From: CAZXFA01 sp964640085
GTDB taxonomy: Bacteria; Actinomycetota; UBA4738; HRBIN12
NCBI GenBank assembly: GCA_964640085.1
Contig: CAZXFA010000005.1
Coordinates: 1 to 64,000, forward strand
Direction of reading: 5' to 3'
Length of the DNA: 64,000 bases
The notes under the pieces were generated by a model. That model was not told where the DNA came from. It did no database searches and was given only the letters and a program-made list of their open reading frames with translations. This document shows, one piece after another, positions 26,190 through 35,312 of the stretch. The translations under genes and the position numbers were made by a program. Positions within the stretch are counted from its first letter, which is position 1. The number at the start of each line of letters is the position of its first letter.

Positions 26190-26430
26190 ATCGAACGCCT
26201 GCAGGCGTCGTCTCTGCACGTTCCCAGCGGGCCGACCCGGAGGAACACGGCCGGGACCGCCTCCGCGTCTGAAGCCTCCGTGATGACCACCAGGTCATCG
26301 GCACCCAGCGTCCAGTAGGTCGCCTTGACGCTCCGTCGCTCATCTCCACGAGAATGGGTGCTCTCCCCGCGTCCTTCGAGTTCGAGGGAGATTCGGTCAC
26401 CGTTCACAGATCCGCCATCCTCTCGGACCC
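26190..26430 (-). pseudogene. GYD-domain protein, frameshifted remnant
   Basis: On the minus strand, TESPS then ALVEMS-like sequence in one frame continues in the next frame as SVKATYWTLGADDLVVITEA, then LRVGPLG, and shifts again to NVQRRRLQAFDR. This is the order of a GYD domain (KExYWTLGxYDLVxIxEAPD, LxxGSLGNVRTxTLRAF). At least two single-base indels break it and the first strand of the fold is hard to find. It ends beside the channel gene stop. Confidence 0.6.
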
Positions 26431-26460
26431 GTACGATGCGGAGCGGATGCGGTTCGGTCG

Positions 26461-26810
26461 GTTCGCTTCGGAACGAGCGAGATCGACGGCACGGCCTACG
26501 ATCACGACGTGGTGATCGATGGTGGGCGCGTGCGGAAGCGGAGGAAGGGGCCCTCCAAACCCCCGCGATCACGATACGGCCTCGCCCCGCTGTCCGTGGC
26601 CGAGACCTGCCGTGGGAGTGCCGTCGGCTCATCGTCGGCAGCGGCGCCGCCGGGGCGCTGCCGGTGACCGCTGAGGTGATCGAGGAAGCCGATCGCCGCG
26701 GCGTGGAGCGGATCATCCTTTCCACGCGGGAGGCCATCCACATCCTGGAGGAAGCTCCGGAGGACACGAGCCGTCCTGGGACGAGGCTCCCTTCAGCGGG
26801 GCCTGGATGA
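26461..26810 (+). pseudogene. Mth938-like (DUF498) protein broken by one missing base
   Basis: The frame from 26467 reads FGTSEIDGTAYDHDVVIDGG, then RVRKRRKGPSKPPRSRYG and PLSVAE. After this one base (a G in GAGGAC) seems lost near 26603, and the next frame carries on: LPWECRRLIVGSGAAGALPV, then EVIEEADRRGVERIILSTRE and HILEEAPEDT. These are the parts of Mth938-like proteins in correct order. No ATG/GTG start in frame is found close upstream. Either a recent pseudogene or an assembly error. Confidence 0.7.
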
Positions 26811-26825
26811 ACCCGCGCTTCCGGC

Positions 26826-28046
26826 CTACCCTGGCTCGGCAGACCCAGGCTCCGTGTGGCGCAACCAGACCAACAGCCCCGTCGCGACCGGCGCGAGCAG
26901 GAGCAGCACCATCGCCCCCAGGCTGGCCTTGGCTCCCCATCCGGTCAGACCGACGCCCAGGCTGAGAACGGCGCTCACGAGCAACACCGCCTCCGCGGGC
27001 CGATAGAAGCCGGGATGGTCCCGCCGGGCCTCCAGCGTCGAGGCGATGAGTGCGATGGTGAGCACCGCGATGGCCTGCGAGCCGACGAGCAGCCAGCGGA
27101 CGGCATCGGGCAGCGGCTCGTTGGCGTGGGCGACAGTGTTGAGCACCGCCGCCCCACCGGCAGCGATCCCGACCACGAGCGGCAGGTGGAGGTTGAGCCA
27201 CGGCTGGGTGTGTCGCGAAACCGGCGCCCGGTGCGAGACGAGGTCGAAGTAGATCCACCACAGGCCGATCGCCACCACCACCCCGAGCAGGCCGATCACG
27301 ATCCCATCGACCTCGAGCGGGTCGAGCTCGGCCATGCCGCCGACCGCCCCGACGATCACCTCGCCGAGCACGATGATGACGAACAGCCCCATCCGCTCCA
27401 CCAGCGACGGCGTGGTCGCGATGACGGCCTCCCCCTCTTGCGTCCCGGGTGGCGTCCAGCGGTACAGGCCGACCACCAGACCGCCCACCTCCGCGACGAG
27501 TCCAGCCGCCCAGAGCCAGTAGCGAGCCGGCCCGTCGACCCCGACGCTCGCCGCGAACAGGACGCCGGCGATCAGGTAGGCCGTTGAGTATGGCACCGAC
27601 GCCGGCCGGTGCGAGGGGTCGTGCAGGCCGGTGCGGAACCACAGGATCACCAGGACGAGCGTGTTCGCCGCGTACGCGAGCGCGAACCCCGTCGACCCCT
27701 CGCCCGGGACGTCCCCGATGTGGACGGCCATCACCGCGACCGCGAGCATCTGGGCGAACGTGAACACGCGTGCACTCACGTCGTTCGTCCCGTGGAGGTC
27801 GTGGTAGAGCGTTCCGTTGGTCCACGACTGCCAGACCGCGAAGAAGAGGAACACGAACCACCCCACCCCCGACCACGAGGGGTGCTCGGCGAGCCGGTGG
27901 GCGAGCTGGGAGATCACGACCACGAAGACGAGGTCGAAGAACAGCTCGAGGAACGTGACGCGCCGATCCCGCGCGCGGTCGGCGTATCGAGCCGGCGGCT
28001 GCCACAGGCGACGGAAGGCGGACGGCCCCGTCACGGACGCGGCCAT
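26826..28046 (-). CDS. LtrA family membrane protein
   Basis: 406 residues with about ten to twelve helices. Begins with a 28-residue cytoplasmic part, then VTFLELFFDLVFVVVISQLA, the LtrA signature. The second signature ERMGLFVIIVLGEVIVGAVGG and the WWIYFDLVSHR block follow, then LNLHLPLVVGIAAGGAA. Length is normal for the family. Function unknown. It is a distant paralogue of the gene at 17422-18743. Monocistronic. Confidence 0.9.
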   Translation of the reverse strand: MAASVTGPSAFRRLWQPPARYADRARDRRVTFLELFFDLVFVVVISQLAHRLAEHPSWSGVGWFVFLFFAVWQSWTNGTLYHDLHGTNDVSARVFTFAQMLAVAVMAVHIGDVPGEGSTGFALAYAANTLVLVILWFRTGLHDPSHRPASVPYSTAYLIAGVLFAASVGVDGPARYWLWAAGLVAEVGGLVVGLYRWTPPGTQEGEAVIATTPSLVERMGLFVIIVLGEVIVGAVGGMAELDPLEVDGIVIGLLGVVVAIGLWWIYFDLVSHRAPVSRHTQPWLNLHLPLVVGIAAGGAAVLNTVAHANEPLPDAVRWLLVGSQAIAVLTIALIASTLEARRDHPGFYRPAEAVLLVSAVLSLGVGLTGWGAKASLGAMVLLLLAPVATGLLVWLRHTEPGSAEPG

Positions 28047-28189
28047 TCCGATCCTCCCACATCGACAGCCGTGCTCAGACGAGCCTCGACGAGAACTCCT
28101 CGAGAGCTGCGATGGACGCGCCTGGCGAGAAGCGGTCCCGACAGCGCGCTTCGCCGCTCACCGTCGGCGGCGAAGGTTGCAGGTCCTCC

Positions 28190-28588
28190 CTACATCATCG
28201 ACTTCTGCAGGACCTCCATCGCGCGCGCGTTGTCACTGGTGGCGAGCACGACACGGTTCTTCGAGGCCATGTAGCCCAGCGTGATGTTGATCCCGGCGTC
28301 TGCGAGCGCTCGGGCCATCTCGCCGAACCGCCCGGGCGTGTCGATATCGGTGTCGGACATGGCCGGTGAGACGATGACGTCGGTCTCGGCCCCGACCTGG
28401 ATACCTGCGCCCTCGATCGCGCTGCGAGCGGCCGCCGCGTCCTCGACGAGCAGGTGCACGATGCCCCTGCCCTCGTGCACCATCGCCGTAATCCCCTCGA
28501 TGTTCACGCCTGCGCCCCCGAGGGCCTCGCCGAGCTTCGCTCCTTCGCCGGGCCTGTCCTCCAGGCGGACCATGAGATCCATCGCCAT
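28190..28588 (-). CDS. Tandem ACT-domain regulatory protein
   Basis: 132 residues made of two ACT-like halves: MDLMVRLEDRPGEGAKLGEA with GVNIEGIT (first half), and MSDTDIDTPGRFGEMARALA with GINITLGYMA (second half). ACT domains bind small ligands such as amino acids. No catalytic domain is attached, so this is a free-standing sensor, similar to short ACT proteins of actinobacteria. A ribosome site GAAAGGGGGC precedes the start. No amino-acid gene adjoins it, so the ligand cannot be inferred. Confidence 0.85.
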   Translation of the reverse strand: MAMDLMVRLEDRPGEGAKLGEALGGAGVNIEGITAMVHEGRGIVHLLVEDAAAARSAIEGAGIQVGAETDVIVSPAMSDTDIDTPGRFGEMARALADAGINITLGYMASKNRVVLATSDNARAMEVLQKSMM

Positions 28589-29031
28589 GCTGCCCCCTTT
28601 CCTCTCGAAAGGCTGGTGTACGCCTGAGGGCGCGCGTCGTCAACCCGCTCGCGGTCGGCGAAGACCCCTACAGAGGGATCGGAGCGTCCGCCAGCACCGT
28701 TCTGCTCCCACCTCGTCGCTCCCCATCCGCTTCGGTCGTGGCATCCAGCTTGTCCCGTGAAGGAGCCCTCCGTCTTGTTTTCAGCTGGAAGGAGCGAGGG
28801 TGCCGGATCGCGTTTCCCCTGCTCAGCGTTGACGTCGCTTTGCGGGCCCATGGGATGGCCCGTCCGGACGCCCCCATCAGTCGGGCCGAGAACCCTCGGC
28901 CCGATCGCAGGATCCGGCGCTGGATCTCGGTGCTCACCTGATCACAACGAGCTCGCAGATCGCACACGGGTGGCGGTGTCAACGGTGGCCAGCTGCCAGC
29001 TCCGGCCTGGGATCGCACTCCGCCCCGAGGT
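28589..29031. other. Intergenic region between ACT gene and prkA
   Basis: 443 bases with no supported gene. It contains the terminator-like hairpin at 28881-28904 and, near 28600, the upstream region of the ACT gene with its ribosome site. Confidence 0.5.
28881..28904 (-). terminator. Hairpin terminator downstream of prkA
   Basis: TCGGGCCGAG (28881-28890) pairs perfectly with CTCGGCCCGA (28895-28904) around AACC. It lies about 130 nt beyond the prkA stop on the minus strand. No T-run follows. Confidence 0.6.
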
Positions 29032-30897
29032 TCAGCTCTCCATCCAGGGCAACGCTCGGACCGCCCTCCGACGCTGGCGGCGCGGCATCGTCAGCGCCCG
29101 CGCGGACGCGATCAGCTCGGTCGCGCAGTCGGGGGAGAACCCCCACTCCCCGACCAGGCGGGATCGTATCCTCTCGCCGTCTCCGTCCAGAGCGGTGGCG
29201 GCCTCGTCCCAGTCGGGCACGAGCAACCGCGTGAGCGCCTCCTCGAGCCTCGGGTCGGACAGATACGGATGCGTGCCCTCGCGGGTCCTCGTTGCCTCGA
29301 GCTCGCCGAACAGGCTCCGGCGGAAGCCGGCCCGACGGTAGGAGGGGATCCCGATCGCCGACTCGATCCTGCGCATCGTCGGGGTGTCGGTGCCCTCGCT
29401 CGGTGTCCAGCGGCGGAGCTCGTCCGCGGCCTCTGTGGCCAGCGCGTCGGCCTTCCGCTCGAACCCGTCGACGGTCGCACGGCGCACGGCCAACCGCACG
29501 AGGTCCTCGTACTCGAGACGAGCTCGCGAGAATACCTCCGTCCACCGATCGCGCTCGGCCTCATCGAAGCCGGCTCGCTGGACGAGCCCTTCCCAGAGGG
29601 TCCTGAGGACCGTGTGGCCGCTCACGCAGCCGTCCGCAGCCGCGAGCGCGTTCGCGAGCTGATTCAGCACGTAGCGAGGCGACAGGCCGGCCAGTCCCTC
29701 GGTTGGGGCGGCGTGTCGGAGCCCTTCCAGGTCCTCCGGTCGGGCGTCGGGCACGAACCTGCCGTCGTAGAGGTGGAGCTTCCGCCGCAGGTCCCAGCCG
29801 GCAGGTCCCGGCTCCAGGCGTGACAGGACCGCCAGCGTCGCGGCGGTCGGCAGGGCGAGAGGCGAGAGGGACAGACCGGAGAGATCCGTGCCGGCGAGCA
29901 TCTTGCGGTAGATGCGGACCTCGTCCCTGACCGACAACACGTATCCGACCTTGACGACGACGAGCCGATCCAGGAGCGCCGCCGCTCGGGGATCGTCGAC
30001 CAGCGACTCGAACTCGGCCAGGTTGCTCTGGGCCACGATCGCCTCGTCCGCGTACATCACCCCCGGCCCGGCCACCTTGAGCGTCTGCTCCTCCGAGAGG
30101 GTGAGCAACGCCGAGAGGAACCTCTCGTCCATCTTGAAGATCTCCACGAGGTCGGCGAGCCCGCGGTTGGCGGCGTTCAGCTCCCCGTCCAAGCGGAAGG
30201 CCCGCCGAGCCGCTCGGAGGTCCGGGCCGTCGACCTCCTCGAGATCCACCCGGCCGACGAGCCGTTCCAGCCGCTCAGAGCCCGGATCGGTGGCGACGAA
30301 GGTCCCGATGCCCACTCCGGCATCGCGGCTGAAGGCGACGCGCTCGACGGGAACGACTGACACGTCCCCCCCGTACACCTCGTTCACCAACCAGCGACAG
30401 TGCGGACAGAGATCCCCTTCCACCGTGGACCCGAGACCGCCGCGGTGCCGACGGGGAATCAGGTGCATCGGCTCCTCGTGGACCGGACATCCCTTGATCC
30501 CATAGGTCGCGCCCGCCGGTGTGCGCGTGTATCGCTCGAGGCCCCGCTTGATCGCGTTGACGATCGTCGACTTGCCCGATCCGGGAGGCCCCACGAGGAG
30601 GAGGATGCGCCGGCGCAGATCCAGGCCTCTGGCCGCCGCGGCGAAGTAGTCGACGATCTGCTGCACGACGCCGTGGGCGCCATAGACCTCCTGCTCGAAG
30701 AGCCGGTAGAGCGGCGCTCCGGTCGGTCCGATCCTCACCCCCTCCGCGCGGATCATGTCGTAGATCAGGGCGTGCGAGAGTCGAAGCGTCGACGGGTCGT
30801 TCTCCACCCGCTGCGCGTACGCGCGGAACGGAACCTCGGTGCCCGCGAATTGCACCGACTCCTGCTGGATCGCGTCCAGGACCTCTCGGATCGTCAC
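29032..30897 (-). CDS. prkA: PrkA-type serine protein kinase (AAA domain)
   Basis: 621 residues from GTG 30897, preceded by AAGGGG. The AAA part has LLLVGPPGSGKSTIVNAIKRGLERY (Walker A), and an alpha-helical C-terminal kinase-like domain follows. Cys residues GCPVHEEPMH and LCPHCRWL are typical of the PrkA core. Length is close to the usual 640. PrkA in other bacteria acts with YeaH/YhbH and SpoVR in stationary phase or sporulation. Those partners are not in this window. The six-helix membrane protein 89 nt upstream probably belongs to the same transcript. GerW at 50456 is another sporulation-type family, though no spore genes proper are present here. Confidence 0.9.
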   Translation of the reverse strand: MTIREVLDAIQQESVQFAGTEVPFRAYAQRVENDPSTLRLSHALIYDMIRAEGVRIGPTGAPLYRLFEQEVYGAHGVVQQIVDYFAAAARGLDLRRRILLLVGPPGSGKSTIVNAIKRGLERYTRTPAGATYGIKGCPVHEEPMHLIPRRHRGGLGSTVEGDLCPHCRWLVNEVYGGDVSVVPVERVAFSRDAGVGIGTFVATDPGSERLERLVGRVDLEEVDGPDLRAARRAFRLDGELNAANRGLADLVEIFKMDERFLSALLTLSEEQTLKVAGPGVMYADEAIVAQSNLAEFESLVDDPRAAALLDRLVVVKVGYVLSVRDEVRIYRKMLAGTDLSGLSLSPLALPTAATLAVLSRLEPGPAGWDLRRKLHLYDGRFVPDARPEDLEGLRHAAPTEGLAGLSPRYVLNQLANALAAADGCVSGHTVLRTLWEGLVQRAGFDEAERDRWTEVFSRARLEYEDLVRLAVRRATVDGFERKADALATEAADELRRWTPSEGTDTPTMRRIESAIGIPSYRRAGFRRSLFGELEATRTREGTHPYLSDPRLEEALTRLLVPDWDEAATALDGDGERIRSRLVGEWGFSPDCATELIASARALTMPRRQRRRAVRALPWMES

Positions 30898-30986
30898 TGC
30901 TTTCCCCTTGGAGCGGATTCGGACGGGGCCGACCCCCGGACACGTCCGGGGTCGCACCGGCGACCCCGGACGTGCGGGACCCGATG

Positions 30987-31490
30987 TCAGAGCGTCACAT
31001 CGAGCGAGGTGGCGAGCCCCAGGAACGTGGTGGCCGCCCCGAGGATCAGCAGCGCCCATCCGGCGAAGTTCCTGAACGCCCTGACCGACGGGATCAGGGC
31101 GCCGGAGATGAACACCAGCACCGCCGCCCCGGCCGAGACGATCACCCCGAGCGAGGTCACCGTGAGCTCCTCGTCCGCGTTGATCAACCCGCCCGCGACG
31201 AGGCCGGCCGTGATCGCCACGAACAGGCTGAAGAGGCCGAGGGTCCTGTCGTCGCTCACCTCCCATCGCGTGGTGGCCGCGAACAGTCCGGCCCATACCG
31301 CCGAGATGGCGGCGAACGCCCACGTCGGCGTGTCCGGGGCGGAGGAGGCCGTGAAGACGGTGATCCCCAACAGCATCGCAGCGGGGACCACGGCGGCCAC
31401 GGCGGTCGTCCTGCTGTCGGTGACGCCGCCCCAGAGCCAGCCGATGCTGACCAGGAGCGCGCCCACCAGGATGAGCGTCAGGTCGCCCAT
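30987..31490 (-). CDS. Six-helix membrane protein upstream of prkA
   Basis: 167 residues from ATG 31490 (GGAAGGGGG upstream). Six hydrophobic segments fill the whole chain, beginning LTLILVGALLVSIGWLWGGV and ending FAGWALLILGAATTFLGLA. Conserved-looking loops: WAFAAISAVWAGLFAATTRW and DDRTLGLFSLFVAITAG. The size and helix number resemble AmiS/UreI-type channels, but I see no diagnostic motif, so this is only a possibility. Same direction as prkA. Confidence 0.7.
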   Translation of the reverse strand: MGDLTLILVGALLVSIGWLWGGVTDSRTTAVAAVVPAAMLLGITVFTASSAPDTPTWAFAAISAVWAGLFAATTRWEVSDDRTLGLFSLFVAITAGLVAGGLINADEELTVTSLGVIVSAGAAVLVFISGALIPSVRAFRNFAGWALLILGAATTFLGLATSLDVTL

Positions 31491-31655
31491 CGAACACCCC
31501 CCTTCCAGCACCGGGAACCCCCTCGGTTCCGGTGCTTAGACGAATCGTAGACCAATCAGGAATCGACAGTTTCTCAGCCTGTTGGGTGACCCAAACCGGG
31601 TCGGGTCGGCAGGTGATGCCGCCGGGGACTCCCGCGGCTCACCAGCCCATCGGGC

Positions 31656-32654
31656 TCAGGGCCGGAGTCCGGACAGGTCGATCGACTCGAGGGCGCCCGA
31701 GACCGAGAGACCTGGCACCGTGCCGCCGGCGATCGTGTAGACGATCGATCCCACGACGACCACGGCGAGGCCGTGCCGAGCCGTGGGCATCGGCGGCAAG
31801 CTTAGCCAGCGATCGGCCGACACGTCGTACGCCTCGACCTCGTCGAAGGTCACGTCCGCCTCCCCGCCGGCGGAGACCACGAAGCCGTTCGACGTGGCGC
31901 CTGCCGCGCTCCCGCCGCGGGCCGTCGGCACGGGCGGCAGGTCGCGCCACGTTCCCTCGGCGACGTCGAGGGCCTCGGCCGCGTCGAGGTTCGAGCCGAT
32001 CCCCCGGGTCCGCCCGCCCACCACGTAGAGCTCACCGTCGAGCCCTGCCACCCCGAGGTGCTCACGCGGGGTCGGCGGGCCCTCGATCGTCGACCACCTG
32101 GTATCGGCGGGATCGAAGACGAACGTCTCGGTGGCCGGCCCGGCGGGACCGACGCCACCGGCGACGTAGAGGCGTTCGTCGACCACGGCCGCGCCCCCGG
32201 CCCCTCGAGGCACCGGCATCGGCGGCAGCTCCTCCCACGCGCCGTTCCGCAGTGTGAACGCTCGATCGGTCGGGTTGGCGAGGCCCGGGCCGAGGTACCC
32301 GCCCGCGACCACGATCTCCCCGTCGAAACCGGCGGCCATCGGGTGGTTCACCGCGATCGGCAGGTCGGGGCCGGCGCTCCAGGTCGCCGTCTCGAGGTCG
32401 AACATCTCGACCGTCGTCACGGACGTGCCCGACCCGTCGAAGCCGCCGACCACGGCGATGCGTTGTCCGTCGGACGCGGCGGCCACCTCCGAGCGCGGCG
32501 TCGGTACCGGAGCGAGGGCCTCCCAACGGAGCCCGGGGGCCGTGGGCGGCGCGGGTGCCTCCTCCCCGACTCGACCGGTGCATGCCGCGAGCAGCAGCAG
32601 GAGCAGCGGAGGGACCGCGAGCGAGGAGCGCGCAACGCGAGGCGTCGTCACCAT
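31656..32654 (-). CDS. Kelch-repeat lipoprotein
   Basis: 332 residues from ATG 32654. Signal peptide LAVPPLLLLLLAAC with lipobox LAAC. Kelch repeats follow, each with a GG doublet: IAVVGGFDGSG, IVVAGGYLGPG, LYVAGGVGPAG, LYVVGGRTRG, and later VVSAGGEAD and TIAGGTVPG, plus LPPMPTAR-type linkers. Six blades suggest a beta-propeller on the cell surface. It may bind polysaccharide or protein, and the ligand is unknown. It lies 88 nt after the OpuAC-like gene in the same direction. Confidence 0.85.
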   Translation of the reverse strand: MVTTPRVARSSLAVPPLLLLLLAACTGRVGEEAPAPPTAPGLRWEALAPVPTPRSEVAAASDGQRIAVVGGFDGSGTSVTTVEMFDLETATWSAGPDLPIAVNHPMAAGFDGEIVVAGGYLGPGLANPTDRAFTLRNGAWEELPPMPVPRGAGGAAVVDERLYVAGGVGPAGPATETFVFDPADTRWSTIEGPPTPREHLGVAGLDGELYVVGGRTRGIGSNLDAAEALDVAEGTWRDLPPVPTARGGSAAGATSNGFVVSAGGEADVTFDEVEAYDVSADRWLSLPPMPTARHGLAVVVVGSIVYTIAGGTVPGLSVSGALESIDLSGLRP

Positions 32655-32742
32655 CAGACCGTACCCAGCCGCGGGTCTGAGCCGGACCGCAGCGGCCGAG
32701 CCCAACCCGTGGGCAGTCCTGGTCGAGCTCCCCTTCATGGGG

Positions 32743-33729
32743 TCACAGCAGGCCGTTCGCGGTCAGGAACTCCCCCGCCACCGTGGCCACATCTTGCCCA
32801 TCGATGACGACCCTCCCTACGAGCTCGGTCACATTCTCCGTGGTAAGTCGGGCGCTCACCGCATCGAGCAGCTCCCGAACCTCGTCGTTCAGCTTCTCCG
32901 AACGGATCACGGGGGTGAGGTTCTCAGCGCTCTGGAGGTCCCCGTCGTCCGCGAGGGGAACGAATCCGTTCTGCCTGATGCTCGGATCCGTGGAGAACAG
33001 CAAACCGATCTGCACCTCGTCGTCTCTGAGCGCGGCGACGGTCTCCGGCCCTCCCACGTCCAAGGGCTGGAAGTCCTCGAAGACGATCCCGTAGACCCGC
33101 TTCAGACCGGGGAGGCAGAACGGTCGCTGGGGGCATTCGGGCGGCCCGCCCAGCGTCAGTTGGCCGGCGACGCGGGTCAGGGAACTCATCGTGGTCAGAT
33201 CGAACTGCTCGGCCGTCCTGGAGTTCGCCACGAATTGATTCGTGTCCTGGGCCCGCGACGGCGTGAGCAGCGTGATCCCTCTTGCCCGGAGCAGCTGGCG
33301 GTTCTGCCTGGCGACATCAGCGGGATCGCCCGAGGCCTGCGCGTTCGGGTCCAGGAACAGGAGCAACGACGACAGGTACTCGGGCTTCAGGTCGATCCGG
33401 CCTGACTCCAGGGCGTTCTGGGAGACCTCCCGAGACCGCAGGTCCAGCTGTCGCACGACCGTGTAGCCGGCCCGCTCCAGAACCTGCGCGTACATCTCCG
33501 CCACGATCTGGTTCTCGGCGAAGCCGCCGGAGACGCCGACGACGATCGTCCCGGACGCCCTCGGTGTTCGGTCCGGACCGGACACGCTGCACGCCGCCAG
33601 CACGGTGCACACCACCACGAGGACCGCCGCGGGCATGCGGCTTCGATGGATGCGGACGGTCGCAGACCCGGGCTGGAGCCTCGGAAGCCGCCGGCGCGTG
33701 TCTCGGACGACCTTCCTGCCGGGGCTCAT
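32743..33729 (-). CDS. OpuAC-like glycine-betaine/choline-type substrate-binding lipoprotein
   Basis: 328 residues. The ATG at 33729 overlaps the cyclase stop by 4 nt. The N-terminal 31 residues are very basic, and a second Met (about 33636) could be the true start of the signal peptide MPAAVLVVVCTVLAACS (lipobox LAAC). The mature part begins TIVVGVSGGFAENQIVAEMY, then DLKPEYLSSLLLFLDP, FDLTTMSSL, VYGIVFEDFQPLD and ALRDDEVQIGLLFSTDPSI, all typical of the OpuAC periplasmic binding fold. No permease or ATPase gene is adjacent, so it may deliver ligand elsewhere or act as a sensor with the overlapping cyclase. Confidence 0.88.
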   Translation of the reverse strand: MSPGRKVVRDTRRRLPRLQPGSATVRIHRSRMPAAVLVVVCTVLAACSVSGPDRTPRASGTIVVGVSGGFAENQIVAEMYAQVLERAGYTVVRQLDLRSREVSQNALESGRIDLKPEYLSSLLLFLDPNAQASGDPADVARQNRQLLRARGITLLTPSRAQDTNQFVANSRTAEQFDLTTMSSLTRVAGQLTLGGPPECPQRPFCLPGLKRVYGIVFEDFQPLDVGGPETVAALRDDEVQIGLLFSTDPSIRQNGFVPLADDGDLQSAENLTPVIRSEKLNDEVRELLDAVSARLTTENVTELVGRVVIDGQDVATVAGEFLTANGLL

Positions 33730-35072
33730 TCCGCGTCCGAGGCGGTCCGCACCCCGATCTGAACCTTCGAGCGGCGGCCCAGGAGGAGGCGGACAGGGGT
33801 GGGCTCCATGCCCTCCAGCTCCAGGACGTGGGTGGGCCCGAACTCGAACCGGTCGGACAGTTGCCTGGCCGTCGACTCCGAGACGAGGACCTGGCCGGGT
33901 TCCCCGTGCTCCTGGAGCCTGCTCGCGAGGTTCACGGTATCGCCCCAGAGGTCGTAGGCGAACTTACGTTGCCCGATCACTCCGGCCACAGCCGGCCCGG
34001 TGGCCACGCCGACCCGGACCTCGATCGGATCGCCCGACGGCCACCGAACCTCGCCCGCCTCGGCGAGGAAGTCCAGCGCCACGGCGGCGGCGGCCTCCGC
34101 GTGATCGGCGAGGGGGACCGGCGCGCCGGCGACGGCCATGTACGCGTCTCCGATGGTCTTGATCTTCTCGAGGCCGTGTCGGTCGGCGATCTCGTCGAAC
34201 CGGCGGAACAGCTCATCCAGGGCATCGGCGAAGGCCTCGGGAGACGACCGTGCGGCCTGCGGCGTGGATCCGACCGCGTCGGCGAAGACCACGCTCACCT
34301 GGTCGAAGGCCTGGGCGATCCGCCCGCCGGAGGAGACCTTGAGCTGTTCGACGATGGCTCGAGGCAAGATGTTCAGGAGCAGGTCGTCGGAACGCAACCG
34401 TTCCTGGTCTAGCTGGCGCTCGCGGAGGAACAGCTGTCGCGTGAATCGTTCGGTTCGGTACGCCGCCAATCCCCCCAGGATCCCGAACGACACCAGGTAG
34501 AGGGAGGCCAGCACCCGGCTCACGTCGACGATGTAGCGTGCCGTGAACGCGTACGGGAGGTACGCGGCGATGCCGATCAGCGTGATCAGCACCACGAGGA
34601 CGAACCGCAGTCGCAGCAGCGTGTAGGTGAACGCCGTGACCAAGATGACGCCGACGTATCCGTACTCGGCGGGTAACGTCAACACTTGCGACACGTAGAA
34701 GACCCAGACCAGGATCGTCGCCGCTGCGACGGCGGCGGCCACCGATTCCCAGATACGCGCGAAGAACGACGTGTACGTGAGCCCGAGGCCGACGAGCAAC
34801 ATGGGGATGAACACCCCGAACCGCATGAGCGCGTCGAGCCGCTGGTCGGACAGCGCGAGGATGTACGGGCGTAGGAGCAGGCCCCACGCGACCCATAGGC
34901 CCATCCCCGCAAGGAAAGCGAAGCGGATGTTCCCCAGGTTGTGACGGAACCGGTAGGCCTGGAACGCCGACTCGAGGGTCGGGTCGCGGAATCGCAAGCG
35001 CAGCCGATCCAGACCGAACGGCCAGGGAGACCGCTCTTCGGCCGGCGTTGATGTCTCGAGCCTGTCCATCAC
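33726..35072 (-). CDS. Membrane class III adenylate/guanylate cyclase
   Basis: 448 residues. Six helices between about 48 and 225, a short linker (RTERFTRQLFLRERQLDQERLRS), LLLNILPRAIVEQL (the element preceding class III catalytic domains), then the cyclase domain: VSVVFADAVGST with the first metal Asp, EKIKTIGDAYMAVAG with Lys for purine recognition and the second metal Asp, DLWGDTVNLASRLQ with the Asp/Asn pair. All key residues for nucleotide cyclisation seem present. Makes cAMP or cGMP at the membrane. The downstream OpuAC-like binding protein overlaps by 4 nt, an unusual pair. Confidence 0.9.
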   Translation of the reverse strand: MMDRLETSTPAEERSPWPFGLDRLRLRFRDPTLESAFQAYRFRHNLGNIRFAFLAGMGLWVAWGLLLRPYILALSDQRLDALMRFGVFIPMLLVGLGLTYTSFFARIWESVAAAVAAATILVWVFYVSQVLTLPAEYGYVGVILVTAFTYTLLRLRFVLVVLITLIGIAAYLPYAFTARYIVDVSRVLASLYLVSFGILGGLAAYRTERFTRQLFLRERQLDQERLRSDDLLLNILPRAIVEQLKVSSGGRIAQAFDQVSVVFADAVGSTPQAARSSPEAFADALDELFRRFDEIADRHGLEKIKTIGDAYMAVAGAPVPLADHAEAAAAVALDFLAEAGEVRWPSGDPIEVRVGVATGPAVAGVIGQRKFAYDLWGDTVNLASRLQEHGEPGQVLVSESTARQLSDRFEFGPTHVLELEGMEPTPVRLLLGRRSKVQIGVRTASDAE

Positions 35073-35312
35073 GCCCTTCTTCGGTGCCCCCTCTGCACCG
35101 GCAATGATGACTGCTGAGGACCCGGCTTGTCAGCCGGAGAGCGCACGAGTGGCGGTTCGCGGTGTTCGCCAGCCCGAGGGTTGGGCGGGTGACTCCAGGG
35201 CGGTGGAGGCACCCAGCTCTCCCACCGGTTCGGGTCGATGCATCGCCTCCCATCCGCGGCAGCGGCCGGCCAGCGCACGTGGAGAGGGCGGGGGGTAGCC
35301 TCGCACACTGGC

